From positions 1,054,001-1,118,000 of the forward strand of contig NZ_OY762229.1 of assembly GCF_963665355.1 (NCBI RefSeq): DNA of 64,000 nucleotides. The letters are read 5' to 3'. Below the pieces are notes generated by a model that was given only the letters and a program-made list of their open reading frames with translations, was not told where the DNA came from and did not search any database. The DNA is from an uncultured Desulfobacter sp. Lineage in GTDB: Bacteria; Desulfobacterota; Desulfobacteria; Desulfobacterales; Desulfobacteraceae. Positions within the stretch are counted from its first letter, which is position 1. Each line of letters begins with the position of its first letter. Position numbers and translations under genes: made by a program. Of this stretch, positions 33,651 through 42,610 are shown one piece after another.

Positions 33651-33779
33651 CTGTGTTTGGCCTAAAAGTTGCCCAGATGCACGGCGCAGAAAAATTTAAA
33701 ACCGGAGCAACCTCATGGTTGTGAGGATTTTAAGTTTTTCTGCAACGCGGCAGATGGGTGACTTGTAGTCCAAACACTA
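33651..33779. repeat. Dispersed palindromic repeat, family 1, full-length copy
   Basis: A 129-bp element with inverted ends: CTGTGTTTGG (33651-33660) and CCAAACACTA (33770-33779). It is palindromic over most of its length. GCAGAAAAATTTAAAACC (33686 on) pairs with the GGATTTTAAGTTTTTCTGC that ends at 33743, around a central CCTCA-TGGTTG-TGAGG hairpin. CCAGATGC on the left mirrors GCAGATGGG on the right. It has no coding capacity, so it would fit a small non-autonomous element or REP-like structure. Related pieces are at 31809, 34218 and 50775. Confidence 0.8.
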
Positions 33780-33794
33780 AATATCATATTCGTA

Positions 33795-34187
33795 TTAATC
33801 ATTAAAGGATTTCGTGTACTGTCCGGTTCTCAAAAGAACAAGGGTGCAGGCCTCCTGGGCCTTTATTCCGACGGATTTGAGTTTTTCATAGGCTGCTGGA
33901 TTTTCCGTGCCGGGATTGAAAATCACCCGTTGGGGTTTGAGGGCCAGAATCTGGTCAATAACCTTGTCCTGCCGGGCCGGACCCAGATACATGGTCACCG
34001 TGTCAATGGGCTGGGGAATGTCTGAAAGTTCATGATAGACGGTTTTGCCTTCAATGGTTTCATGTTTGGGAGCCACAGGCACCGGGGTGTGTCCGTACTC
34101 TTCCAGCATATTCTGGGCCTTGTTTGAATATCTGTCCTTCAAGGGGCTTGCACCGACCACGGCAACGGTCTCTTTTTTTTCTTCCAT
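33795..34187 (-). CDS. CoA-binding domain protein (YccU-like)
   Basis: A 130-residue Rossmann-fold protein of the CoA-binding family. Visible features are TVAVVGASPLKDRYSNKAQN (dinucleotide/CoA-binding loop) followed by YGHTPVPVAPKHETIEGKTV and VIFNPGTENPAAYEKLKSVG, with QEACTLVLLRTGQY at the end. Small YccU-type proteins of this kind bind CoA or related ligands; their physiological role is unsettled. The ATG at 34187 has AGGAGAT eight bases upstream and is preferred over a start at 34229 that would give a poor N-terminus. It is divergent from uvrB, with 87 bases between. Confidence 0.88.
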   Translation of the reverse strand: MEEKKETVAVVGASPLKDRYSNKAQNMLEEYGHTPVPVAPKHETIEGKTVYHELSDIPQPIDTVTMYLGPARQDKVIDQILALKPQRVIFNPGTENPAAYEKLKSVGIKAQEACTLVLLRTGQYTKSFND

Positions 34188-34217
34188 GGGCTTTGTATCT
34201 CCTCTGTGATATAAAAA

Positions 34218-34235
34218 TGTTTGGTTCAAACACTA
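34218..34235. repeat. Short palindrome resembling both ends of repeat family 1
   Basis: TGTTTG-GTT-CAAACACTA. The two halves match the inverted ends of the full-length element at 33651-33779, with nothing between them. CAAACACTAAGTATC here also continues like CAAACACTAAATATC at 33771. It could be the footprint left when an element was lost. It lies in the shared region upstream of uvrB and the CoA-binding gene. Confidence 0.45.
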
Positions 34236-34274
34236 AGTATCTGTCCAGAATAACGGAAAGTACAGGAAAAATAT

Positions 34275-36275
34275 ATGGGACTGTTCAATCTGGTATCTCC
34301 ATACGGCCCGGCCGGGGACCAGCCCGGGGCCATTGAATACCTGGTCCGGGGAATAAAGGATGATGAAAAATACCAGGTGCTTCTGGGGGTAACCGGATCA
34401 GGCAAGACCTTTACCATGGCCAATATCATCAGCCAGGTGGAAAAACCGAGTCTGGTTATTGCACCCAACAAAACCCTGGCGGCACAACTCTACAACGAGT
34501 TCAAGATGCTGTTTCCGGACAATTGCGTGGAGTATTTTGTCTCCTATTATGACTATTATCAGCCCGAAGCCTATGTCCCGTCCTCGGACACCTATATCCA
34601 GAAGGACTCCTCCATCAATGAGCTGATAGATAAAATGCGTCATTCGGCCACCCGGAGCGTTCTGGCCCGAAAGGATGTCATCGTTGTGGCCTCGGTCTCC
34701 TGTATTTACGGTCTGGGGGCCCCCGAAGAGTACCTTGATCTGCGAATCACCCTGGACAGGGACATGGAAATTTCACGGGAGGAGGTGATCCGCAAATTTG
34801 TGGATATCCAGTACACTCGCAATGACGTGGATTTCCACCGGGGCACCTTCAGGGTCCGGGGGGACAGGCTGGAGATTTTTCCGGCATACGAGGAGGACAA
34901 GGCCGTCCGAATCGATTTTTTCGGAGACACCATTGAAGAGATCAGTGAGATTGACGCCCTGAAAGGTCAGGTAATCAAACGTTTTGACCAGATGACCATC
35001 TATCCGGCCTCCCATTACGTGACCAATAAAAAGACCCGGAAACAGGCCGTGGAAAGTATTGTGGCCGAACTTAAGGAGCGCCTGGCCTTTTTGAATGACC
35101 AGAACCTCCTGGTGGAGGCCCAGCGCCTGGAAGAACGTACCCGGTACGATCTTGAGATGCTGGAGGAGATCGGATATTGCAACGGCATTGAAAACTACTC
35201 CCGGCATCTCACGGGCCGGGCTCCGGGCCAGCCGCCGCCCACGCTTCTGGATTATATTGACCAGGATTTTCTGCTCTTTTTTGATGAGAGCCATATTTCG
35301 GTCAGCCAGCTTGGGGGGATGTACAAGGCCGACCGCTCCAGGAAGGAGACCCTGGTCAAGTACGGGTTTCGCCTGCCCTCTGCCGTGGACAACCGGCCTT
35401 TGAAATTCGAGGAGTTCAAGGACCGGGTTCCCCGGACTATTTTCGTATCCGCCACCCCCGGGGACTATGAACTGGAAAAGGCAGGTGTCCGGGTGGCCCA
35501 GCAGATTGTCAGACCCACGGGTCTGCTGGATCCCGAAGTGGAAATCCGGGATGCCAGAACACAGGTTGACGACCTGTACCAGGAGATTATCAAACGGGTG
35601 GAGGCCCGGGAGCGGGTTCTGGTGACAACCCTGACCAAACGCATGGCAGAGGACCTTACCGACTATTATACCGATCTGGGGCTCAAGGTAAAATATCTGC
35701 ATTCGGACATCGGCACGGTGGAGCGTATTGATATTATCCAGGACCTGCGAAGGGGACTCTTTGACGTTCTCATCGGGATCAATCTGCTGCGCGAAGGCCT
35801 GGATATCCCGGAAGTGTCGCTTGTGGCGATTCTTGATGCGGACAAGGAGGGTTTTTTGCGCTCCTTTCGCTCCTTTATACAGATCTTCGGCCGGGCCGCC
35901 CGCAATGCCTATGGCCGGGTTATCATGTATGCGGAAAAAGAGACCGGATCCATGAAACAGGCCCTGGCAGAAACCAGCCGCCGCCGCAAGATCCAGAGGG
36001 CATATAACCAGGCCCACGGCATTACACCGGCCACCATCAGGAAAAAGATCAACGCCTTTGATTATACCATGGCCGACATCAACACCAATACCGTTGAAGC
36101 GGCTGTAAACGAGGAACTCAAAGCCTACGAGGCGGATGAACTGAACCTGGACGACGTGATCCAAGACCTTGAGTCCAAAATGAACGAAGCCGCTGAAAAG
36201 CTTGAGTTTGAACAGGCAGCACAGTACCGGGACAAGATCCGGGAGTTGAAAAAGATCAAAACTGCCCAGCCATGA
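34275..36275 (+). CDS. uvrB: Excinuclease ABC subunit B
   Basis: A 666-residue nucleotide-excision-repair helicase of standard length. Walker A is [16 protein letters not shown] (about residues 38-53), the beta-hairpin region is [20 protein letters not shown], and the DEAD-like box is [16 protein letters not shown]. Motif VI has [17 protein letters not shown], and the C-terminal UVR domain ([20 protein letters not shown]) binds UvrC. UvrB verifies the lesion and loads UvrC. It starts with ATG 34275 after a weak CAGGAAAA ribosome-binding site. uvrC lies 2.5 kb downstream on the same strand, separated by an opposite-strand TPR gene; uvrA is not in the window. Confidence 0.98.
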   Translation: MGLFNLVSPYGPAGDQPGAIEYLVRGIKDDEKYQVLLGVTGSGKTFTMANIISQVEKPSLVIAPNKTLAAQLYNEFKMLFPDNCVEYFVSYYDYYQPEAYVPSSDTYIQKDSSINELIDKMRHSATRSVLARKDVIVVASVSCIYGLGAPEEYLDLRITLDRDMEISREEVIRKFVDIQYTRNDVDFHRGTFRVRGDRLEIFPAYEEDKAVRIDFFGDTIEEISEIDALKGQVIKRFDQMTIYPASHYVTNKKTRKQAVESIVAELKERLAFLNDQNLLVEAQRLEERTRYDLEMLEEIGYCNGIENYSRHLTGRAPGQPPPTLLDYIDQDFLLFFDESHISVSQLGGMYKADRSRKETLVKYGFRLPSAVDNRPLKFEEFKDRVPRTIFVSATPGDYELEKAGVRVAQQIVRPTGLLDPEVEIRDARTQVDDLYQEIIKRVEARERVLVTTLTKRMAEDLTDYYTDLGLKVKYLHSDIGTVERIDIIQDLRRGLFDVLIGINLLREGLDIPEVSLVAILDADKEGFLRSFRSFIQIFGRAARNAYGRVIMYAEKETGSMKQALAETSRRRKIQRAYNQAHGITPATIRKKINAFDYTMADINTNTVEAAVNEELKAYEADELNLDDVIQDLESKMNEAAEKLEFEQAAQYRDKIRELKKIKTAQP

Positions 36276-36312
36276 TCAGTGGCCCCTCTTAAATTTCCTT
36301 TCTGAGCTGAGC

Positions 36313-38586
36313 CTAAAGGTCCCCTAATATTTTCCTGGCATTATCAGCTCCTTCAAATGAGCTGTTCAGCTCCAAAGCTTTGGATAAATACTTCTTTGCA
36401 TTGGCATCATCCCATTTCTTCTGATATGCCAGCCCCAGATGGTAATTAAAAACAGGATTTTGGGGCTCTTTTTCCACGCAAAGCTTGAATTCTTCCATTG
36501 CCGAATCGTATAGTCCCTTCTTAAAATAGACCCATCCCAGGGTATCCATGATCGGTGCCACTTCGCCTGCCAGGCTTTTAGCCTTTCGGGCATACTCCAG
36601 AGCCTTGTCCGTCTCTTTGTCGCTTTCGGCATAGAGATAGGCTATATTATTAAGAGCTGGAATATATTGCGGATTTGTTTTCAGAGCAGCCAAATAGCAC
36701 TCTTCAGCAAGGCCGGGTTCTCCTGTTTTTTCGTAGAGTGTCCCAAGCTGGGTGTGAGCAATGGGTTGATCCGGTCTGTTGGCAATCAGTTTTTTATACA
36801 CCGCCATCACCTCGGAATCGTTTTTTTCCATGGCGTAGATCTTGGCTAAATCAAGATACGGATGGGGGAATTTGGGGTTATTCTCAATGGCCAGACTCAA
36901 GCTTTTCTTGGCTCCGCTGAAATCCTTGGTTACGGCTTGAATTTTTCCTTTTAATGAGAGAACTACGGCAAGGGGAACAGGCTGATCAGAAAACAACTTA
37001 ATTTTGTCATCACATTTGGAAAGCGCAGTTTTAAACTCTTTGCGATGCATGTGAATGTTGATGACATTGGTGAATACATCCAGAAGAGAGGGATTAATGT
37101 CCAGGGCCTGGTTGTAATATTTCAAAGCTGACGCCTCGTCTCCCTGACCTAGAGTGAGGGAGCCCATGGCAAAATAGGCGGCCGGTATGTCGGGGTGTTT
37201 CTGAATAAGGTCTTTATATTCAGCGGCAGCTTTTTCCTGTTCTTTTTGCGCACCCAGGATATTGCCTTTGAGCATGTGGGCCCCGTAGTCATCAGGCTTG
37301 ATTTTCAATGCCGTGTTGATTTCTGATTCCGCAAGGAAAAAATCTTGGTTTTGGAAATAGAGATCCGCCATAATCATGTGCGCTTTGAAGTGTCGCGGAT
37401 TATAATCAAGGGTTCGCATAATATAGGCCTTGGCCTGTGCCGGATCTTTTTTCCCCAGAAATACAGACCCTAACAGAAAATTGTATTCAGGTGAATCCGG
37501 TTCGTCCGTCAGAAGAGCAGAAAATATAGCCTGGGCCTCATCCCACTTTTTATTTACCATAAGCAGCTTGCCCTTAAGGGCCTTTCCCTGGGGATAATCA
37601 GGCCGCCTGACCAGGATCTCGTCCACAATTTTTTCAGAGTTATCAAATTTTTTGTGAAGGAAAAAAAATTCTCCATACGCAATTTTAACCCCGTCATTTT
37701 CCGGGTCCAGTTCCAGAGCTTTTTTAATATAGCCTTCTGCCCTGTCAGGCTCTTCATTGGCGTTATAAAAGCGGGCTGCCAGCAGATAGACAACACTTTT
37801 TTTCGGAGCAATTTCAATGAGTTTTAAAAACTGGGTTTCAGCCTTTTCGGTCTCTCCCCTGGCTGCAAGAAAATTCCCCAGCATTGCCCGGGACTCAACT
37901 TTGTCAGGGTGTTGTTCCACCATTTTTTCAAGCACGCTCTGGGCCTGGTCCATCTTTTTATTTTTCAGGTATAAAGAGAAAAGGCTGGCCTGAAAGCTCA
38001 TCTCATCAGGATCTGCCGCGATGGCTTTTTTCAGCATATCCTCAGCTCTGGACATCTGGCCGGTTTGCACATAGAGCCTGGAAAGCAAGGCCATGGCTTT
38101 TGTGTTCGCCGGATCAAGCACCAGAATGCGGTTTAAAATCGCTTCTGCCTGGGGGACATCTTTTTTACCCGCAGCCAAAAGCCCGGCTTTGACCAGAAGG
38201 GCCTTGGTATTGTCAGGTTCTGCTCCGAGAACCTGGTCGATGCGTTTTTCCGCTTCGGTGGTGTTTTTCCCCAGCATAAACAGGGTGGCAAGAGTCAGCT
38301 TGGTCTCCATATCTTCGGGGTCCAGCTGTTCCAGGCGCAGATATGCGTTAAAAGCCTCCTTGACCTTTGACAGTTTCATATAGGTCTGGCAGAGCAATTT
38401 GTAGGTTTCAATTGAATCCGGCTCAATTTTTAAGGCGTTTTTAAGCTGGATTTCCGCTTGGGAAAATTCCTGGTTTTCAATATATTTTTTTGCGTCCTTG
38501 ATATAATATTCCGCACTCTGCTTTGCAGATGCGACTCCGGCTGCCATAAAAAAAATCAGAAAAAAAAGAATATAAATACGCTTCAT
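36313..38586 (-). CDS. Long TPR-repeat protein, secreted (PrsT/PEP-CTERM-TPR-like)
   Basis: A 757-residue protein with an N-terminal signal (MKRIYILFFLIFFMAAGVAS, residues 1-20) and then about 18-20 TPR units over nearly the whole length, such as YYIKDAKKYIENQEFSQAEI, AETQFLKLIEIAPKKSVVYL and EEFKLCVEKEPQNPVFNYHL. The layout resembles PrsT-type TPR proteins of extracellular-polymer and PEP-CTERM/exosortase systems, but no exosortase or export genes are seen here. It probably serves as a periplasmic scaffold. It stands between uvrB and uvrC on the opposite strand and is convergent with uvrB. Confidence 0.75.
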   Translation of the reverse strand: MKRIYILFFLIFFMAAGVASAKQSAEYYIKDAKKYIENQEFSQAEIQLKNALKIEPDSIETYKLLCQTYMKLSKVKEAFNAYLRLEQLDPEDMETKLTLATLFMLGKNTTEAEKRIDQVLGAEPDNTKALLVKAGLLAAGKKDVPQAEAILNRILVLDPANTKAMALLSRLYVQTGQMSRAEDMLKKAIAADPDEMSFQASLFSLYLKNKKMDQAQSVLEKMVEQHPDKVESRAMLGNFLAARGETEKAETQFLKLIEIAPKKSVVYLLAARFYNANEEPDRAEGYIKKALELDPENDGVKIAYGEFFFLHKKFDNSEKIVDEILVRRPDYPQGKALKGKLLMVNKKWDEAQAIFSALLTDEPDSPEYNFLLGSVFLGKKDPAQAKAYIMRTLDYNPRHFKAHMIMADLYFQNQDFFLAESEINTALKIKPDDYGAHMLKGNILGAQKEQEKAAAEYKDLIQKHPDIPAAYFAMGSLTLGQGDEASALKYYNQALDINPSLLDVFTNVINIHMHRKEFKTALSKCDDKIKLFSDQPVPLAVVLSLKGKIQAVTKDFSGAKKSLSLAIENNPKFPHPYLDLAKIYAMEKNDSEVMAVYKKLIANRPDQPIAHTQLGTLYEKTGEPGLAEECYLAALKTNPQYIPALNNIAYLYAESDKETDKALEYARKAKSLAGEVAPIMDTLGWVYFKKGLYDSAMEEFKLCVEKEPQNPVFNYHLGLAYQKKWDDANAKKYLSKALELNSSFEGADNARKILGDL

Positions 38587-38819
38587 ACAGAACTCCAGAT
38601 TAAAATGAATAAATTAAGAAAACAAATATGTCTTTATTTACCATTACATAATCAAAAGGCAAGGGGAAATATGGAGACGATAAATCTTCTTCCATGTGGT
38701 GGGGGTCTTAAGATATATTAACTTTTAAAGTAAGAACGCAGCAGAGAATCCCTGATTTGAGCCGTTTTCCAGTACAGGGATACAATCCGGGAATTGAGAA
38801 AGACCCAAGCAGTCCAGAT

Positions 38820-40640
38820 ATGATTTCTGAAAAAATAAAAGAAAAATACGACCAGGCTCCCCATGCCCCCGGGGTTTATCTCATGCGGGACAAAAAGGGA
38901 AACATCCTTTATGTGGGCAAGGCCAAGGATCTGAAAAAACGGCTGGCCTCATATTTTGTGAGAAAGGATCAGCCCGAGCCCAAGACTGCAGCCCTTCTGG
39001 CCCTAATAGATGATTTTTATCTGGTGGTCACCCAATCCGACCAGGAGGCCTTTATCCTGGAGTCCAACCTGATCAAGGAACATTGCCCCAAGTATAACGT
39101 ACTTCTCAAAGATGGTAAAAACTATCCTCTGCTGCGCATTGACATGAATGAGCCCTATCCGTCCATCCAGCGGGTGCGGCGGATTGAAAAGGACAACGCC
39201 CTGTATTTCGGGCCGTACTCTTCCTCCAAGAGCGTGAACCAGACCCTAAAACAGATCCAGCGGATTTTTAAACTTAGAAAATGCCGGGACGCCCAGTTTA
39301 AAAACAGGTCCAGGCCATGTTTGAATTACCAGATCAAGGCATGCCTTGGGCTGTGCTGTAATGAGGTGGAGCCCGGGGAATACCAGGACAGAGTTAAGGA
39401 TGCCATATTGTTTCTCCGGGGACGGACCAGGGAGGTGATCAAAAAGCTCCGTCTTGAAATGGCGGACTTTGCCGGTGCTCAGGAATTTGAAAAGGCGGCC
39501 CAGATCCGGGATACTATTTTTGCCGTTGAACGGATCATGGAGCGTCAGGTGGTGGTTTGTCCGGACGGTGCGGACCGGGATGTGCTCGGACTTGCCTGGG
39601 ACCGTGACAGGGCCGTGGTCACGGTGATGCAGGTGAGAACAGGACATTTGATAAACACGGCTTATTATCCTTTGGATCTGGGATTCAAGGAACCCGATGA
39701 AGTTCTGGCCGCCTTTGTGACCCAGTATTACGAGAAGGCGGCCCAGATTCCCGGAGACATCCTGTTCAGCCATACGTCCGAAGACCTAATCCGGGCCGAA
39801 GTCCGGATCAATGAGATGGCGGATCATCGTGTGTATTTCCACTATCCGGTCCGGGGAGAAAAGAAACGGCTGGCTGACATGGCCCACCTCAATGCTAAAG
39901 CAGAGCTTGAAAAAATTCTGGCCCGGGAGGAAGAGGCCCGGGCAGGACTTACCATGCTCCAGCATCTTCTGGGCATGGACCGGGTGCCCGAACGTATGGA
40001 GTGCTTCGACAACTCCAATCTCCAGGGGAAAGATCCTGTGGCGGCCATGGTGGTGTTCACCGGCGGCAGGCCGGATAAAAATGCCTACCGTAAATTTATT
40101 ATCAAGGACATTGAACACCAGGACGACTATGCCTATATGACCCATGTGCTCTCCCGTCGATTCCGGCACGACCGGGAAAACATGCCCCTGCCGGACCTGC
40201 TGGTGGTGGATGGCGGTAAGGGACAGTTGTCCATGGCCGTGAGTGTGGTCAGGGAGCTGGGTCTGGAAGGCCAGTTTACCCTGGCAGGCCTTGCGAAAAA
40301 GGATGCGGACAAGGGAGAAAAGACAGATAAGATTTATTTGCCGGGGCGGTCCAACCCCTTGAATACGGCACAGTCTGCCAAGGCGCTCTTTCTTCTGGAG
40401 CAGATCCGGGACGAGGCCCACAGGTCTGCTGTTACTTTTCAGCGTTCCCGCAGGGAAAAACGGGGAAAACTGTCTCTCCTTGACGGGATCCCCGGCATTG
40501 GGCCGAAAAAAAAGAAGCTGCTGCTCACCACCTTCAGGGGCATAGATAATATCCGAAGCCAGTCTCCCGAAGCTCTTGCCGCACTTCCAGGAATTACGCC
40601 GGAAATGGCAGAAAGACTGCTTCAGGTACTGTCTGAATAA
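38820..40640 (+). CDS. uvrC: Excinuclease ABC subunit C
   Basis: A 606-residue nuclease with the GIY-YIG domain at the N-terminus (APGVYLMRDKKGNILYVGKA), the UVR domain (LEMADFAGAQEFEKAAQIRD), the RNase H-like catalytic region (ECFDNSNLQGKDPVAAMVVF; DLLVVDGGKGQLS) and two C-terminal helix-hairpin-helix motifs (LLDGIPGIGPKKKKLLLTTF; ALAALPGITPEMAERLLQVL). It cuts both sides of the lesion with UvrB. A TTG at 38757 would add 21 residues, but the family N-terminus begins near the ATG at 38820; neither start has a good ribosome-binding site. Confidence 0.96.
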   Translation: MISEKIKEKYDQAPHAPGVYLMRDKKGNILYVGKAKDLKKRLASYFVRKDQPEPKTAALLALIDDFYLVVTQSDQEAFILESNLIKEHCPKYNVLLKDGKNYPLLRIDMNEPYPSIQRVRRIEKDNALYFGPYSSSKSVNQTLKQIQRIFKLRKCRDAQFKNRSRPCLNYQIKACLGLCCNEVEPGEYQDRVKDAILFLRGRTREVIKKLRLEMADFAGAQEFEKAAQIRDTIFAVERIMERQVVVCPDGADRDVLGLAWDRDRAVVTVMQVRTGHLINTAYYPLDLGFKEPDEVLAAFVTQYYEKAAQIPGDILFSHTSEDLIRAEVRINEMADHRVYFHYPVRGEKKRLADMAHLNAKAELEKILAREEEARAGLTMLQHLLGMDRVPERMECFDNSNLQGKDPVAAMVVFTGGRPDKNAYRKFIIKDIEHQDDYAYMTHVLSRRFRHDRENMPLPDLLVVDGGKGQLSMAVSVVRELGLEGQFTLAGLAKKDADKGEKTDKIYLPGRSNPLNTAQSAKALFLLEQIRDEAHRSAVTFQRSRREKRGKLSLLDGIPGIGPKKKKLLLTTFRGIDNIRSQSPEALAALPGITPEMAERLLQVLSE

Positions 40641-40689
40641 CAGCCGCCATGGGGCTGTGATCTGGTATATGATTGCAAGACTCAACCGG

Positions 40690-40732
40690 GACAACGAAGT
40701 TTGAGAGATCTACGTAAGTTACACAGATGTTA
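40690..40732 (+). repeat. Possible degenerate copy of repeat family 2
   Basis: GACAACGAAGTTTGAGAGAT and the following CTACGTAAGTTACACAGAT align without gaps with the CACAACAAAGGTTGTAAGAT region of the copy at 19208-19304, with about 30 of 43 bases equal by eye. It lacks the outer blocks, so it is a weak call. It lies between uvrC and the left border of the integrated element. Confidence 0.35.
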
Positions 40733-40787
40733 ACAAAAGAAAGATAAAGAGAGTTGTGAGGGAATAACACCTAAATATTTTGTGTCA

Positions 40788-40878
40788 CAATACAAAAGGC
40801 TCCCAGCAAAACGCTGAAAGCCTTTATTTTCAGTGGCGTCCCCAAGGGGATTCGAACCCCTGTCGCAGGCGTGAAAGG
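40788..40878. repeat. Left attachment repeat (attL-like) with a partial tRNA-Glu 3' end
   Basis: A 91-bp sequence here recurs base for base at 42858-42948. It holds the 3' half of tRNA-Glu (the T arm, variable loop and anticodon stem), plus 45 bases beyond its CCA end. From 40879 on it diverges from the tRNA gene, so this copy is not a functional tRNA. The direct repeat marks the left border of an element integrated into tRNA-Glu. Just left of it (about 40735-40765) are bases that resemble the end of the integrase gene at the right border. Confidence 0.9.
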
Positions 40879-40927
40879 ACTTCGATACTACCCCATAAAC
40901 ACTGAAACACGCGGTTTTTCGTTGCAA

Positions 40928-40982
40928 CGGACACAAAAAAACTCATCAAATACATGGCATTTTGTGTCCGCTTTTGTGTCCG
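40928..40982. promoter_or_regulatory. TTTTGTGTCCG repeats next to the left border, candidate integrase arm sites
   Basis: TTTTGTGTCCG occurs at 40960-40970 and 40972-40982, and inverted (CGGACACAAAA) from 40928. The same word flanks the right border at 42834-42844 and 42847-42857. Repeated short words near both att sites are typical of tyrosine-recombinase arm sites, but binding is inferred only. Confidence 0.5.
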
Positions 40983-41084
40983 GACTATATCATCGCCAGA
41001 ACCTAAAATCAAAAGAGGCTGTTTATTTTTCACGTTTGGAATTTTTCTTTCATACCAACCCCAAAGCCGGGGATACACTTTTCC

Positions 41085-41100
41085 TTGACAAGGTTGTCAA
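41085..41100. promoter_or_regulatory. Palindrome upstream of the toxin-antitoxin pair, candidate operator
   Basis: TTGACA-AGGT-TGTCAA is a perfect 6-4-6 dyad ending 50 bases before the first gene of the pair; its left arm also matches a -35 hexamer. A second perfect palindrome, TGGATATCCA, lies at 41130-41139. Either could bind the HTH antitoxin, which normally represses its own operon. Confidence 0.5.
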
Positions 41101-41150
41101 AAATGATAACTTATATTAAAACTATTGACTGGATATCCAAATACTAAATT

Positions 41151-41477
41151 ATGACGTGGACAGTTACTTTTTATAATACCAACGTTGAGAACCAAACCCT
41201 GTCGTTTCCAGCCGGAATTTTGGCAAATCTAATTCACATTTTGGAATTGATAGAAGAATTCGGGCCGAACCTGGGCAAGCCCCACACCTCACCCATGGGT
41301 AAAGGGTTATTTGAAATCAGGGCAAAAGGCAAAGAGGGAATTGGCAGATCTTTTTTTTGTACAATTAAGAATAATGAAGTCGTCATTCTTCATTCAATTA
41401 TTAAAAAGACTCAGAAAACACCGAAAAAGGATTTGGATCTGGCGATAAAAAGAATGAAATACGTTAAAGGAGATTAG
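41151..41477 (+). CDS. HigB/RelE-type toxin (Gp49-like)
   Basis: A 108-residue protein of the phage-derived Gp49/HigB toxin group. Features are a beta-rich N-terminus, LANLIHILELIEEFGPNLGK, the family segment MGKGLFEIRAKGKEGIGRSFFC and the C-terminal VVILHSIIKKTQKTPKKDLD with basic residues typical of ribosome-dependent mRNA interferases. It is followed after five bases by an HTH antitoxin. Order is toxin first, as in higBA. It lies inside the tRNA-Glu-integrated element. No ribosome-binding site is visible before the ATG at 41151. Confidence 0.85.
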   Translation: MTWTVTFYNTNVENQTLSFPAGILANLIHILELIEEFGPNLGKPHTSPMGKGLFEIRAKGKEGIGRSFFCTIKNNEVVILHSIIKKTQKTPKKDLDLAIKRMKYVKGD

Positions 41478-41482
41478 AAACA

Positions 41483-41776
41483 ATGAACAGACCAACCTTT
41501 GAAAATTTCAAAGAAAAGGCATTGAAAGGCCATAACGTCAAAAAAGAGTATGACGCTCTTGTCCCTGTTTATGAACTCAGAAAAAAACTAATTGAGATGA
41601 GGATAAACAAAGGCCTAACTCAAGCTGAAATTGCCAAAAAAATGGGGACCAATAAAAGTAACATTTCCCGGCTTGAGTGCGGGGAAAATGTTTCTTTTCC
41701 GACTCTGGCAACTATTTCCAAGTACGCAAATGCCCTTGGCTATAAAGTAAATGTTGAGTTTGAGCCTATTTCCTAA
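41483..41776 (+). CDS. HigA-type XRE-family antitoxin
   Basis: A 97-residue protein with a Cro/C1-type helix-turn-helix at about residues 38-90 (LRKKLIEMRINKGLTQAEIA, KKMGTNKSNISRLECGENVS, FPTLATISKYANALGYKVNV). The N-terminal 35 residues probably contact the toxin. It has a good ribosome-binding site (AAAGGAG, 41466-41472) and starts five bases after the toxin stop. It would neutralise the toxin and repress the pair. It is the only intact cargo of the element. Confidence 0.88.
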   Translation: MNRPTFENFKEKALKGHNVKKEYDALVPVYELRKKLIEMRINKGLTQAEIAKKMGTNKSNISRLECGENVSFPTLATISKYANALGYKVNVEFEPIS

Positions 41777-42120
41777 TATTTGACTGGCATTACCCTACAA
41801 TACTTTTGGCATTCATTGCCTTTTTAAGCCGGGGGATTTTATGAATAATAATCATATTCAACAGTAGATTACAGTTTATAATAAATTATAACTCTTCATC
41901 TGAAGTTTCCTGAAAATTAAAATCGGGCGGAAGAAGATTTAAAATTCAATTGGCATAGAAATTGAGTTTCATTTTTCATGCCAAGCGCAGATGTTATTCA
42001 AGATAACATACTGAATTTATTTGAATTAAGCACTAAATAAACCTTGGAAGGCAGATGCTCCTATGGTATATTTTAATTGGCTAATCAATTGAAATTATAC
42101 CAAAAAAGGAGCGACCTACC
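41777..42120. other. Gene-free, AT-rich stretch between higA and the transposase remnant
   Basis: No ORF of note, no tRNA and no clear hairpin is seen. The left end of the insertion sequence that carries the truncated transposase should be in the last hundred bases, but no inverted repeat is identifiable because the right end is lost. Confidence 0.6.
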
Positions 42121-42607
42121 ATGTTTATATTACGTGATTTGCTATTACCTCTGCAAGCGGTATTTTCTAATACTGCCCAGGGACAGAAACGTAAAGCCTG
42201 GTTTGTATACACGCTATTGGCTGTGGTGGTTCCATTTACATCCTCAATCACCTCCAACCTGTTACGTGCCTTGCAAACGCTATTTGGTTTAAAGCTGAAA
42301 AGTCAGCGCTTTTATGCCTTCATGGCGAGCCCTACATTGCCATGGAAAAAGCTATGGCATGCCATGTGGGGAATGATTCCTTCACCGGCTGAAGAAGAAC
42401 GACTGATGTTAGCTCTGGACGATTCGATGAACCCAAAGAGTGGGAAAAAAATTTTGGGTTGCGCACATTTTTACGACCATGCCGCAAAGGTCAACCAAAG
42501 TTCGTATCCATGGTCACAGTGTATTCTGGTAGTAGGGTTATTGAAAAAAATAAAATCCCGATGGGCCTGCCTGCCTCTTGATTTTCGGTTTTATATGATG
42601 AAAAAGG
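42121..42607 (+). pseudogene. Truncated DDE-type transposase
   Basis: About 162 codons of a transposase N-terminal part. Landmarks are LMLALDDSMNPKSGKKILGC (with the first catalytic Asp residues), HFYDHAAKVNQSSYPWSQCI and SRWACLPLDFRFYMMKKDI. It has its own ribosome-binding site (AAAAAGGAG, 42104-42111). The frame carries on to 42660 only as unrelated residues, since homology stops near 42607, where integrase sequence begins in another frame. The catalytic C-terminal part is missing, so it is not functional. The IS family was not assigned. Confidence 0.75.
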
Positions 42608-42610
42608 ATA

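Noticed and set aside
34241-34266. A CTGT...ACAG LexA-type box before uvrB
   Set aside because: The spacing is 17 bases rather than 8, and the arms are short.
34773-36164. A 463-codon minus-strand reading frame antisense to uvrB
   Set aside because: uvrB is unmistakable; this frame has low-complexity content without domains.
40833-40885. A second tRNA-Glu
   Set aside because: Only the 3' half is present; it diverges after the anticodon stem, so it is the att copy.
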